This document shows positions 15,571 through 25,279 of a stretch of 64,000 nt of DNA, piece by piece. The stretch's first letter is position 1. The number at the start of each line of letters is the position of its first letter. Where the stretch lies: the NCBI GenBank assembly GCA_041397365.1, contig JAWKWT010000001.1, positions 248,001-312,000 on the forward strand, read 5' to 3'. The notes below the pieces were generated by a model. It had not been told where the DNA came from and did not search any database. It was given only the letters and a program-made list of their open reading frames with translations. The position numbers and the translations under genes are program-made. The stretch is from P52-10 sp041397365. Lineage in GTDB: Bacteria; Pseudomonadota; Alphaproteobacteria; Rhizobiales; Xanthobacteraceae.

Positions 15571-16043
15571 TATCGCGCGCAATCGCCGGTGCGCTCGCCT
15601 TCGGTCTCGGTTGTGGTGTTGCTCACAACCTGACCGCCCATTTCCGCCTTGCTGGCGATTGCGGCCCTGTAGCGCGTGTCGCTTTCAAAATCGAAACTCG
15701 CGGCGACATCCATGTTCAATTGGCCTCGGCATTCGAGCCGCCATTTGAGCGTACGCGCCGTCGCCTCCACCGCGGGCGCGGCACAGGTTGAATTCACGGT
15801 CCCGAATTGCGGGCCGAATGTCGTTGCGGTGTCGCGCGCCTGCTCCGCCGTGAAGCAGCGCGCGCGAACACTCGTCTGCCCCACCGCACCGTTCATGATC
15901 GTTTTTGTCGTGATCTTCCACTCGCCGGGCTGTATCGACGGCATCTCGGCAGACGCCGGCGTGCAGGCGGCAGCAGAGAACAACAAAAAAGCCGCGGTCG
16001 TGAAACCGCGGCCCTTGTCATATGCAAGACGTCGCAAGCTCAC
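15570..16043 (-). CDS. Exported DUF3617-like protein
   Basis: This 157-residue protein, from a GTG at 16043, overlaps the asd stop (GTGA). A hydrophobic leader GFTTAAFLLFSAAACTPASA precedes PSIQPGEWKITTKTIMNG, which is the DUF3617 opening (exported proteins of unknown role). Cysteines at ARCFTAEQA, STCAAP and LECRGQ, plus the terminal GDCAR, suggest disulfides. A terminator-like hairpin with a T-run lies inside the leader-coding sequence (15985-16012), so either expression is attenuated or the true start is further downstream. No other start with a better leader was found. Confidence 0.7.
   Translation of the reverse strand: MSLRRLAYDKGRGFTTAAFLLFSAAACTPASAEMPSIQPGEWKITTKTIMNGAVGQTSVRARCFTAEQARDTATTFGPQFGTVNSTCAAPAVEATARTLKWRLECRGQLNMDVAASFDFESDTRYRAAIASKAEMGGQVVSNTTTETEGERTGDCAR
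15985..16012 (-). terminator. Terminator-like hairpin after asd, inside the next gene's leader
   Basis: On the minus strand GCCGCGGT, loop TTCACG, ACCGCGGC is followed at once by TTTTTTG, a textbook intrinsic terminator 28 bp after the asd stop. It also codes for part of the signal peptide of the DUF3617-like protein. Confidence 0.75.
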
Positions 16044-17074
16044 GCCGCCTTTTTCTTCGGCTGCAACAGCTTGCGGTTGTTCAGGCACTCGGCGATCTGG
16101 ATCGCGTTGAGCGCCGCGCCCTTGCGCAGATTGTCCGACACGCACCACAGCGCGAGACCGTTCTCCACCGTCGCATCCTCGCGGATGCGGCTGATATAGG
16201 TCGCGTCCTCGCCGGCCGCCTCGTAAGGCGTGGCATAGCCGCCATCCTCATGCTTGTCGATGACGAGACAGCCCGGCGCCTTGCGCAGGATGTCACGCGC
16301 TTCGTCGGGCGTGATCGGGCGTTCGAACTCGATGTTCACCGCCTCGCAATGGCTGATGAACACCGGCACGCGAACGCAGGTCGCGGTCAGCTTGATCGCG
16401 GGATCGAGAATCTTCTTCGTCTCCGCCATCATCTTCCACTCTTCCTTCGTGTACCCGTCCTCCATGAACACATCGATATGGGGGATCAGATTGAAGGCGA
16501 TGCGACGGGGGAATTTCTTCACCTCGAGCTCGGAGGCGGTGTAGACGGCCTTGGTTTGCGCGAACAACTCGTCCATGCCTTCCTTGCCCGCCCCCGACAC
16601 CGACTGATAGGTCGAGACCACGACGCGCTTGATCTTCGCGGCGTCATGCAGCGGCTTCAGCGCGACGACGAGCTGCGCCGTCGAGCAGTTCGGGTTGGCG
16701 ATGATGTTCTTCTTGGTGAAGCCCGCGACCGCGTCCGCATTCACCTCCGGCACGATCAGCGGCACGTCGGAATCGTAGCGCCACGCCGACGAATTATCGA
16801 TCACCACGGTGCCGGCCGCCGCGATCTTCGGCGACCATTCCTTCGAGACCGAGCCGCCGGCCGACATCAGGCAGATGTCGACGTCGGAGAAATCGTAATT
16901 GTCGATGGCTTTGACCTTCAGCGTTTTATCGCCGAAGGACACTTCGGTGCCCTGGCTCCTGCGCGACGCAATGGCGACGACCTCGTCCGCCGGAAACCGG
17001 CGTTCGGCAAGAATATCGAGCATTTCCCGGCCCACATTGCCGGTCGCTCCCACGACTGCAACCTTGTAACCCAT
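16040..17074 (-). CDS. asd: Aspartate-semialdehyde dehydrogenase
   Basis: This enzyme reduces aspartyl phosphate to aspartate semialdehyde, the branch point to lysine, diaminopimelate, threonine and methionine. The 344 residues match the usual length. The NADP-binding GATGNVGREMLDIL opens the protein. The catalytic cysteine lies in NPNCSTAQLVVAL, the substrate arginine in TCVRVPVFISHCEAV, and the SVSGAGKEGMDEL segment is conserved. The start at 17074 gives the family N-terminus MGYKVAVVGATG. A leftward overlap with the DUF3617-like gene follows. Confidence 0.97.
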   Translation of the reverse strand: MGYKVAVVGATGNVGREMLDILAERRFPADEVVAIASRRSQGTEVSFGDKTLKVKAIDNYDFSDVDICLMSAGGSVSKEWSPKIAAAGTVVIDNSSAWRYDSDVPLIVPEVNADAVAGFTKKNIIANPNCSTAQLVVALKPLHDAAKIKRVVVSTYQSVSGAGKEGMDELFAQTKAVYTASELEVKKFPRRIAFNLIPHIDVFMEDGYTKEEWKMMAETKKILDPAIKLTATCVRVPVFISHCEAVNIEFERPITPDEARDILRKAPGCLVIDKHEDGGYATPYEAAGEDATYISRIREDATVENGLALWCVSDNLRKGAALNAIQIAECLNNRKLLQPKKKAA

Positions 17075-17183
17075 CGTTCACTCTCCGAGCGAAAAAGCCA
17101 CGGTCCGGCGCATCCGGATAACCTAGGCGTGCGTGCTTCTATGCGAGAACCGCCGACAAGACAATTCGGCACCGCATCCAGTT

Positions 17184-18026
17184 ATGAACGCAGACGGCAC
17201 TCATTCCACCTTCCGGGCGCATGGCGGCATGGCAGCGATGCTGACCGGCCTTGCCGAGGAGGGCCGCGCGCTCGCCGTGCGCCTGCTCGCCTATCTCTGC
17301 GGCATCGCCGTGCTGGCGCTGATCGCCGCCGACATCGCCGCCAAAGCCGTCCCCGCCGCCGACGAGGAGCCGGTCAGCTCGGTGCCGGAACATGCCTGGA
17401 CGCCGGCCTCGCGCGTGCAGCCGGCCTTCGCCGCGCCGATCCATGATTTTTCTGCGTTCACAGAGAGTTACGAGATCCTGCGGCATCCCCTGGGAGGCCG
17501 GAAGGACTTTTTGAGCTGGTCGGCCGAGGACAACGGGACGCCGAACACCCCGCCGGTGGCGCGGATCGAACTCTATCGGCCGGGCGGGGAACTGGCCGTC
17601 TTCGGCTCCGCGACGCACGAAATCGCCGCGCGGGTGGCCGGCGGCAACCCGGAGCGCGTCCAGGCCGCCGGCGTGATCGAGACCAAATTCGGCGAGATGC
17701 CTCTGGTCCGCTTTTTCCGGCGGAACGGCGCGGCGCGGGAAAGCTGCATCGGTTTTGCGCGCAGCTTCGAGACTCCGCCTTTGCAGATCAGCGGCTGGTC
17801 CTGCCAGGGCGACGACGCGCCCGCCCAGCGCCGGACCGTCGCCTGCGCGCTCGACCGGCTGACCATGCTGTCGGCCGGCAACGATCCGAACATGGCGCAA
17901 CTGTTCGCCCGCGCGGAGCTGCGCCGCGCCGGCTGCGCAACTGGTCCCACGCCGCGGACCGACTGGGTGACATCGACGGGCGATCCCCTCCTTCGCGGCT
18001 CCTTCGCGGCCATGAAGATAAAATAA
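17184..18026 (+). CDS. Membrane-anchored periplasmic protein of unknown function
   Basis: This 280-residue protein starts at the ATG at 17184 (MNADGTHSTF). One membrane segment at about 36-52 (AYLCGIAVLALIAADIAA) places the rest outside the cytoplasm. The soluble part contains YEILRHPLGGRKDFLSW, IELYRPGGELAVFG, and four to five cysteines in the C-terminal half (SCIGFA, SCQGDD, VACALD, AGCATG) that could form disulfides. I do not recognise a named domain. It is followed 22 bp later by another single-span protein and likely forms a two-gene unit with it. Confidence 0.7.
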   Translation: MNADGTHSTFRAHGGMAAMLTGLAEEGRALAVRLLAYLCGIAVLALIAADIAAKAVPAADEEPVSSVPEHAWTPASRVQPAFAAPIHDFSAFTESYEILRHPLGGRKDFLSWSAEDNGTPNTPPVARIELYRPGGELAVFGSATHEIAARVAGGNPERVQAAGVIETKFGEMPLVRFFRRNGAARESCIGFARSFETPPLQISGWSCQGDDAPAQRRTVACALDRLTMLSAGNDPNMAQLFARAELRRAGCATGPTPRTDWVTSTGDPLLRGSFAAMKIK

Positions 18027-18048
18027 GAAACGTGACGGGAAGCCTCGC

Positions 18049-18800
18049 ATGACCTTCGACATCGACCGCGCGACCATCCGGACCGCGACGCGCACGGCGA
18101 CGAGCTTCGCGCGGCTTTCCTTCTACGCCGCCGGCATTTTCGGATTCGTCTCGCTCGGGCTGCTCGCCTCATGGATCTGGACGCGGCTTCCGGGCTATGT
18201 ACCGGGCGTCAAATCGGAGCCGGTGTTTCAGGTTCGCGCCAGCGTGCTGGCGCACCGGCCGCAGACGCTGAAGGCCGAGACAAATTCCTACGGCTGGATG
18301 CAGAGCCTGCAATACGGCCAGCTTTACGACCGCGACGCTGACCTGACCATGGTCATGATCGTGCCGCACGAGCGCTACCAGACGCTGACGCGCGACTACG
18401 CGGCCGAATCGCCGGCCTGCGCCCGCTCTATCGCAAGCGATACCTGACATCATCGAACAATTTCTACGACCTCGAAACCCGCTTCGGGCCGGTCCGCGCC
18501 TCCGAATTCTCGATCAACGCCGACGGCCGGACCAAACTCTGCATTTCCTATCTCAGCCGCTTCCAGTCGGACGCCTTCTACTTGAAGGGCTGGTATTGCG
18601 AGGCCAATGGCGCGCGGCCGAGTTTCAGCGCGCTCGCCTGCATCATCGACCAGCTTGCGCTGAGCAAGCCGCTGAAGTCGAAGGAAGCGACCGCCTTCAT
18701 CACCGAGCGCATGACGCGGTCGCCGCGCTGCTATGCCGACCCGGTGTCCCAGACCACCGACACCGGCTCGCGCCGGCCGCTGAAGCGGCTGATTCGCTAA
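18049..18800 (+). CDS. Single-span periplasmic protein, frameshifted
   Basis: The first part (18049-18447) starts MTFDIDRATIRTATRT, has a membrane segment AAGIFGFVSLGLLASWIW and continues to PHERYQTLTRDYAAES. The frame is then lost around 18410-18425. In the +1 frame the protein resumes with LRPLYRKRYLTSSNNFYDLE, then ETRFGPVRASEFSI, and ends at 18800 with RRPLKRLIR. The fused product would be about 250 residues. Its cysteine-containing C-terminal half (TKLCISYLSRF, GWYCEANG) resembles the plan of its upstream partner. A single indel explains the break. Confidence 0.65.
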
Positions 18801-18941
18801 ACATCCAGAGCGGCGCCGGAACCCGGCCGGTGACCGGCGCGTTGAAAACATTCCGGGCGACCTGTGTCCGTTTGGTCCTTGTGGCGCGCGCGGCAGGCTG
18901 TATGGTGCTCCCCACGTAGGCTAATGCCTTGAGAGGATAAG

Positions 18942-19289
18942 ATGAATTTCAAATTTTGGGCTCTGGGAACGTGCGCGGCGGCGGTCAGCCTGCTCGCCGT
19001 TGCCGCCAGCACCGCGCCCGCCGACGCCCAGCAGCGCCAGCGCGCCAGCGCGCGCTCCCCGAACGTCTCCTATCAGCAGGGTCCGCGGACGCGGATTTTC
19101 GTGTCGCGCCGGCACTGGCTGGACCTCGGCACCGAAGTCTCGCCAGGCGAGCGCAAATACACCGATTACGCCATTCCGCCGGGCTACAGCTTCGCCGATT
19201 CGGCGCATCCCTTCAGCTGGCGGCGTTCGGGCCTGCCCGACCCGTGGGACCTGCCTGGCTACCCGAAAAGCGGGTTCGGCGGCTACTGA
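18942..19289 (+). CDS. Small exported protein of unknown function
   Basis: This 115-residue protein has a signal peptide (MNFKFWALGTCAAAVSLLAV, cleavage near ADA-QQR). The mature part has an RTRIFVSRRHWLDLGTEVSP segment and a proline/glycine/aromatic-rich C-terminus (SWRRSGLPDPWDLPGYPKSG). No catalytic domain is evident. Comparable small exported proteins are widespread and unnamed in rhizobia. A copy of the dispersed palindrome begins 5 bp after its stop and could serve as a processing or termination structure. Confidence 0.72.
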   Translation: MNFKFWALGTCAAAVSLLAVAASTAPADAQQRQRASARSPNVSYQQGPRTRIFVSRRHWLDLGTEVSPGERKYTDYAIPPGYSFADSAHPFSWRRSGLPDPWDLPGYPKSGFGGY

Positions 19290-19293
19290 AAGA

Positions 19294-19338
19294 GCATGAT
19301 CCCGAAAAGTGGGAACCGGTTTTCGGACCAGATCATGC
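19294..19338. repeat. Dispersed palindromic repeat, copy 3
   Basis: GCATGATCCCGAAAAGTGGG, AACCGGTTTTCGGACCAG, ATCATGC. It is nearly identical to copies 1 and 4 and differs mainly in the spacer (ACCAG here, ATAAG in copy 1, AACAG in copy 4). Confidence 0.92.
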
Positions 19339-19381
19339 GCAAACTAAAAACCTGAACGAATCAAAATGGCGGGCCGATCGA

Positions 19382-19747
19382 TCAGCTCGCCATTTGCTTT
19401 GGATCGTAGAAGAACCGCTCCTCGACGATCTTCTCGCCGCGCCAGGTCTGCACCGCCATTTCCTCCATCGCGCGGACGCCACCGTCCTTGCGCGTGAATT
19501 CGAACCGCCAGCCGATCGCCGAGCGATCCTCGTCCAGAAACAGCGGCCCGAGCCGCGTGGTGCGCACGCTCGCCACCGAGGCCAGCACCTGACGCTCGCG
19601 CTCGGCCAGCGCGGCGCGGCCGATTCGCGGCGGGTTGTTGTTCTCGATCGTCCGCGCGTCGTCCGCGTAAAACGTCTCGATCGCGCCGACATGGTCGTTG
19701 GATTCGACCATCCGGGCGAAGGCTTCGAGCGTGGCGCGCGTCGGCAT
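19382..19747 (-). CDS. SnoaL/NTF2-like fold protein
   Basis: This 121-residue protein has the NTF2-like arrangement: helix TLEAFARMVESNDHVGAIETF, strand YADDARTIENN, then GRAALAERERQVLASV, and long strands including AIGWRFEFTRKDGG and AMEEMAVQTWRGEKI. Such proteins serve as isomerases, limonene-epoxide-hydrolase-like enzymes or ligand pockets, so no reaction is assigned. It is read leftward 18 bp after the argG stop and is possibly co-transcribed with it. Confidence 0.78.
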   Translation of the reverse strand: MPTRATLEAFARMVESNDHVGAIETFYADDARTIENNNPPRIGRAALAERERQVLASVASVRTTRLGPLFLDEDRSAIGWRFEFTRKDGGVRAMEEMAVQTWRGEKIVEERFFYDPKQMAS

Positions 19748-19765
19748 GGATCGCCTCCGGAAGGC

Positions 19766-20998
<1,233 letters not shown>

Positions 20999-21083
20999 AA
21001 TCGCCTTTTGATGATTTTCCGCAGGGTCGCGCGGGTTTCGCCGGGACTATAGGCACGCTGATCGGCGACGCAAGCGGGCAGCT

Positions 21084-22592
21084 TTACCCCTCGCAGCGGC
21101 CGAGCGGCGCGACCGGCCCACGCGAGCCGCTCAGCAGGAACGCGCCATAGATGCGCGACGAGGTCGGGCCGGTCCGGACCGTGAACACGTCCAGTTGCCT
21201 GACCGAGGCGAACTGTTTGGCAAGCCGCGGCTCCAGTCCGCAGGCCGTGACGAACAGGATCGGCTCGCCCGCTTTCTCCGTCAACGCATGCGTCATGTCG
21301 AACTGGTTGTCGGGGACATGACCCACCGGCCACGAGCGGACCGGCTGCGGCGCATCGCGCAGATAATAGACGAGCGAGGCGAGTTCGTGGCGGTTCTCGG
21401 CGGCGATGGTCTTCGCGCCGGCCGCGTCGGCCTTGGCGCGGACCGTCTCGCCCAACTCGCGCCAGCCGAGCGTGCGGCGATAGGCATCGCCCTTCGGCCC
21501 GAGCGCGGCCAGCCCAACCCGATAGGGGAAAATATCGCCCACCAGCAGCAGCGCCTGCGCCATGACGCCGATCGCAAGCGTGGCCGCGATCAGGCGGAAG
21601 CGCTCCTGCCGGACCCAAAGCGCGACGACCACGATTGCCGCCGAGACGAACGCCGCCGCCGCCCAGTTCGCGTTCGCGCCGCGCAGCAGCGCCTGCGCCG
21701 TGATGATTGCCAGCGGCGGGATCGCGAATGCGATCAGCAGCCGATCGTTTTCGCGCAGCCGGCGCATGCGCGGCAGCGCCAGAAGGAAACCGCCGAACAG
21801 CAGCGGCCCCGCCACGCCGAATTGCGAGGCGAGAAATTCCAGCGCCGAGATGATCGAGAGGTGGAATCCCGCGCCCTGAATATTGTCGCCGGTGTGCCGC
21901 AGCGTCACCAGCCCGTTGTTGAGATTCCAGACGATGTTCGGCAGCAGGATCAGCGCACCGATGAGAAGCCCCGCCCAGATCTGCGGCCGGGCGAACAGCG
22001 CGCGCGTCCGCCGATCGATCAGCGCCGCCAGCAGCAGTCCGGCGAGCACATAGGCCATCGCATATTTCGCCAGCAGTCCGCAGCCGAGCGCGGCCCCGAA
22101 CACGAGCGCCCATCGCCAGCGAGGTGAAGCGCGCAGCTTCACGATCGCCAGCAGCGCCAGCGCCCAGCAGAACAAGAGCGGCACATCGGTCGATATGATG
22201 CGCGCGGAAAACACCACGCCCGGCATCAGCGCTACGGCCAGCGCCGACCAGAACGCGACGCGCCGGTCGTACAAGGCGTCGGCGATCGCATAGACCAAAA
22301 GCGACGTTGCGAAATAGAACAGCGGGCTCGCCGCGCGCACGCACGCCTCGGTGTCGCCGCAGACAGCGCTGCTAGCTGCGATGATCCAGGCGAGCAGCGG
22401 CGGCTTGGAGAAATAGCCGAGCGCGAGATCGCGCGACCACGCCCAATATTGCGATTCGTCGAAGAACAGATCGACGCGCGAATAGTGCAACCCGACATAG
22501 CGGATGATCGTCAGCGCACCGATCAGCGCGATCGCGAGCGGCAGGCCGGGCGACGAAAGCTTTCGATCCGCCGCCAGATCGGACGCCGTCAT
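21084..22592 (-). CDS. ArnT/PMT-like membrane glycosyltransferase (GT-C fold)
   Basis: This 502-residue polytopic protein has a short N-terminus, then IALIGALTIIRYVGLHY and a periplasmic loop VDLFFDESQYWAWSRDLALGY. That loop has the acidic DE pair typical of GT-C enzymes that use undecaprenyl-phosphate sugar donors. FSKPPLLAWI, RAASPLFYFATSLLVYAIA and YDRRVAFWSALAVALMPGV match ArnT-like proteins. About ten membrane spans and a C-terminal periplasmic domain follow. The ATG at 22592 overlaps the upstream phosphatase stop by 4 bp, so the two are coupled. Lipid A or another envelope glycolipid is the likely acceptor. Confidence 0.85.
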   Translation of the reverse strand: MTASDLAADRKLSSPGLPLAIALIGALTIIRYVGLHYSRVDLFFDESQYWAWSRDLALGYFSKPPLLAWIIAASSAVCGDTEACVRAASPLFYFATSLLVYAIADALYDRRVAFWSALAVALMPGVVFSARIISTDVPLLFCWALALLAIVKLRASPRWRWALVFGAALGCGLLAKYAMAYVLAGLLLAALIDRRTRALFARPQIWAGLLIGALILLPNIVWNLNNGLVTLRHTGDNIQGAGFHLSIISALEFLASQFGVAGPLLFGGFLLALPRMRRLRENDRLLIAFAIPPLAIITAQALLRGANANWAAAAFVSAAIVVVALWVRQERFRLIAATLAIGVMAQALLLVGDIFPYRVGLAALGPKGDAYRRTLGWRELGETVRAKADAAGAKTIAAENRHELASLVYYLRDAPQPVRSWPVGHVPDNQFDMTHALTEKAGEPILFVTACGLEPRLAKQFASVRQLDVFTVRTGPTSSRIYGAFLLSGSRGPVAPLGRCEG

Positions 22593-23359
22593 CGTTTCGC
22601 TTCCGGCTTCTTTCCGAACAGGCCGCGCCGCCACGCATAGAAGGGCCACGCCCATCGCGTCAGCAATGCATCGACGCGCGCATCACTCGTCCGCGTCGCC
22701 GGCCAGCGATAGATCAGCCCGTGCATCAGCCAGATGATGAGGAAGGTGGCAAAGCCGGCGACGATGACGTCGCTGAAAAAGTGGCCGCCGAAAGTCATCC
22801 GCAATGCGCCGGTGGCGAGGCCGAAGATCGTCGCTCCCGCATAAGCCAGGGGGCGCCATTGCGGCGGTGCCAGCGCGGCCGGCGCGTAGGTCCAGAACGC
22901 GGTCGCCGCCTCGCCCGAGAAGAACGAGCAGTTTCTCGGGCATGCGCCGCCCGGCTGCCACCACGGCATGAACTGGTGTTTTCCGTTGAACTCGGCGACA
23001 TCGACCGGACGCGGCCGGCCCCAATGCGTCTTGAACGCCAGATTGGTGACGATGCCGGCGGTCAACGTCATGGTGATGAGGAAGAACGCCACCGTGCGTC
23101 CGCTGATGAGCAGCGGCCGGTCGGGCCGCGCCAGCTTGACGATAAACGCGACGATCGCCGGCAGGCAGAACGCCCATGCGATAATCATCGCCGTCTCGCG
23201 CAGGATACGCACCACCGGCCCGCCGCCGATCGGGAAATTGCGCGTCTCCGGGTGATAGAAATACCGGGCGAACCACAGATCGAGGTCGGGAAAGACCGCC
23301 ATCAGCAGCACGAAAGCGAGCGACAACGAAAGCGCGACGATAAGGCCGGTCCGATTCAT
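22589..23359 (-). CDS. PAP2-type membrane phosphatase, LpxF-like with altered motif 2
   Basis: This 256-residue inner-membrane protein has about six spans. The three PAP2 motifs are present in order: KTHWGRPRP (KX6RP), NCSFFSGEAATAF in the place of PSGH, and RMTFGGHFFSDV (RX5HX3D). In motif 2 the usual histidine is replaced by glutamate, and a Cys pair (GGACPRNCSF) flanks it. As I recall, a PAP2 subgroup including lipid A phosphatases has this look. It is coupled to an ArnT-like glycosyltransferase, which supports an envelope-lipid role. The ATG at 23359 is preferred over the frame's upstream ATG at 23422. Confidence 0.82.
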   Translation of the reverse strand: MNRTGLIVALSLSLAFVLLMAVFPDLDLWFARYFYHPETRNFPIGGGPVVRILRETAMIIAWAFCLPAIVAFIVKLARPDRPLLISGRTVAFFLITMTLTAGIVTNLAFKTHWGRPRPVDVAEFNGKHQFMPWWQPGGACPRNCSFFSGEAATAFWTYAPAALAPPQWRPLAYAGATIFGLATGALRMTFGGHFFSDVIVAGFATFLIIWLMHGLIYRWPATRTSDARVDALLTRWAWPFYAWRRGLFGKKPEAKR

Positions 23360-23455
23360 GGGAGCGAGGTCTAGCCGAGGCCGTTCATGGTGAAAAGCGG
23401 ATAGAAAGGGTCGCGACCTCACAAAATCATCAGCGGCGGGACGCCGGAAATGCGG

Positions 23456-23893
23456 CTATAGAGCGCGCCAGCGCCCCGCGTTCCGGCCGGCGATCAGCCA
23501 GTAGACCAGCCCGGCGACGATGCCCGCGCCGGTCATCACTTCCAGCTCGCGTCGCTCGACGCCGGTAAAGCTCAGGCTCGACAGGTCGAACTGCGTGAAC
23601 GCCAGATAGACGCCGAGGCCGAACAGCGCGCCGCCTGCGGCATAAAACAGCACGCTGCGGATGGCGAACGCCTCCGTCACCAGCATCATCACCAGCGCCG
23701 GCAGGAAGGCGAAGCCGCTGACGAAGATCAGGCCAAAGCCCGCCATCACCGCCATTCCGTCGCGATCGATCGGACCGAGATCGAGGCTGCTCCATTCCGG
23801 ATACATCACCGCCAGCACGACCACAAAGCCGGCGGCGAGGCTGGCGCACAGAAACGCGAAAGCGAGAACGATCAGGCGGCCGAGGAGTGCCAT
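23456..23893 (-). CDS. Four-span membrane protein of unknown function
   Basis: This 145-residue protein starts at the ATG at 23893 (MALLGRLIVLAFAFLC) and has four predicted membrane segments (about 5-27, 46-69, 74-92 and 120-137). The sequence YPEWSSLDLGPIDRD lies in the first loop. No domain is recognised. An in-frame ATG at 23956 would add 21 residues read entirely from the dispersed palindrome, so the shorter start is used. The gene stands alone between that repeat and the PAP2 gene. Confidence 0.7.
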   Translation of the reverse strand: MALLGRLIVLAFAFLCASLAAGFVVVLAVMYPEWSSLDLGPIDRDGMAVMAGFGLIFVSGFAFLPALVMMLVTEAFAIRSVLFYAAGGALFGLGVYLAFTQFDLSSLSFTGVERRELEVMTGAGIVAGLVYWLIAGRNAGRWRAL

Positions 23894-23904
23894 GGGAGCG
23901 TCCG

Positions 23905-23953
23905 GAGCATGATCCCGAAAAGTGGGAACCGGTTTTCGGAACAGATCATGCTC
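23905..23953. repeat. Dispersed palindromic repeat, copy 4
   Basis: GAGCATGATCCCGAAAAGTG, GGAACCGGTTTTCGGAACAG, ATCATGCTC. This copy has the longest matched ends in the window (GAGCATGAT/ATCATGCTC). Confidence 0.93.
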
Positions 23954-24001
23954 CAATAAAAGATAAACGACGAGACTGGCTGAACTTCGCTGGATCAGTC
24001 G

Positions 24002-25210
24002 CTAATCCGTCATCGCCATCGCCCGCAGCGCCTGTCGCTCGCGCGCCGACAGCTTTTCGGTCTCCGACTTCAACTGCCCGCAGGCGGCAAGAATGTCGCG
24101 GCCGCGCGGCGTGCGCACCGGCGACGAATAGCCGGCATTGAACACATATTCGGAGAATTTCTCGATCTGGTCCCAGTCCGAGCATTCGTATTTGGAACCC
24201 GGCCAGGGATTGAACGGAATCAGATTGATCTTCGCCGGGATTCCCTTGAGCAGCTTCACGAGCCGCTTGGCGTCGTCGAGCGAATCGTTGACGCCCTTCA
24301 GCATCACATATTCGAAAGTGATGCGACGCGCATTCGACACGCCTGGATAGTTGCGGCACGCCTCCAGCAACTCGGCGATCGGATATTTGCGGTTGAGCGG
24401 CACCAGCTCGTCGCGCAATTCGTCGCGCACCGCATGCAGCGAGATCGCCAGCATCGTGCCGATCTCCTCGCCCGCGCGCGTGATGTTCGGCACCACGCCG
24501 GAGGTCGACAGCGTGATCCGCCGCCGCGACAGCGCGATGCCCTCATTGTCGGAGACGATCAGCAGCGCATCGCGCACCGCCTCGAAATTGTAGAGCGGCT
24601 CGCCCATGCCCATCATCACCACATTGGTGACGAGGCGGTTGCCGTTCGGCGTGTCGCGGTCGACCCAGTCGTTCAGCCTGTCGCGCGCGACCATCACCTG
24701 CCCGACGATCTCGCCGGGGGTGAGATTGCGGACGAGGCGCTGCGTGCCGGTGTGGCAGAACGAGCAATTCAGCGTGCAGCCGACCTGCGAGGAGACGCAG
24801 AGCGTGCCGCGATCCGTCTCCGGAATGTAGACGCACTCGACCTCATGCGCGCGCTCGCCGGTCAGCCCGCTCGGCAGCCGCAGCAGCCATTTGCGCGTGC
24901 CGTCATTGGAAATCTGCTCGGCGACGACCTCGGGCCGGTCCACGGTGAAGCGCTGTTCGAGGTCCCCGCGCAGCGCCTTGGAGACGTTGGTCATGTCGTC
25001 GAAGGACGGCGCGCCGCGCACATACATCCAGTGCCAGAGCTGCTGCGCCCGCATCTTGCGCTGGCCTGACGGCACACCGATTTCGGCGAGACGGTCGGCC
25101 AGCTCGGCGCGCGACAGGCCGATCAGCGACGGCTTCACCGGCGGCACATAGCTTTCGAGCGGCGTCTTCTCGACGAGAGCGCCGGCGCGAGGGGACGGGG
25201 TTGCGGTCAT
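24002..25210 (-). CDS. rlmN: 23S rRNA (adenine2503-C2)/tRNA methyltransferase RlmN
   Basis: This radical-SAM enzyme methylates A2503 of 23S rRNA and also tRNA A37. The 402 residues include an N-terminal helical accessory domain. The CX3CX2C cluster lies in VGCTLNCSFCHTGTQ, and the SAM region in VVMMGMGEPLYN. The C-terminal catalytic cysteine is in RDILAACGQL. SLHAVRDELRDELVPLN and FEYVMLKGVNDS are family blocks. The start at 25210 (MTATPSPRAG) fits alphaproteobacterial relatives. It is a single gene on the minus strand. Confidence 0.97.
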   Translation of the reverse strand: MTATPSPRAGALVEKTPLESYVPPVKPSLIGLSRAELADRLAEIGVPSGQRKMRAQQLWHWMYVRGAPSFDDMTNVSKALRGDLEQRFTVDRPEVVAEQISNDGTRKWLLRLPSGLTGERAHEVECVYIPETDRGTLCVSSQVGCTLNCSFCHTGTQRLVRNLTPGEIVGQVMVARDRLNDWVDRDTPNGNRLVTNVVMMGMGEPLYNFEAVRDALLIVSDNEGIALSRRRITLSTSGVVPNITRAGEEIGTMLAISLHAVRDELRDELVPLNRKYPIAELLEACRNYPGVSNARRITFEYVMLKGVNDSLDDAKRLVKLLKGIPAKINLIPFNPWPGSKYECSDWDQIEKFSEYVFNAGYSSPVRTPRGRDILAACGQLKSETEKLSARERQALRAMAMTD

Positions 25211-25279
25211 TCGCCTTATATAGACGGCCTTGGCGCGGATGCGAAGCGCCGGAATCCGGCGCCGCCCCTCGGAGAAGGG

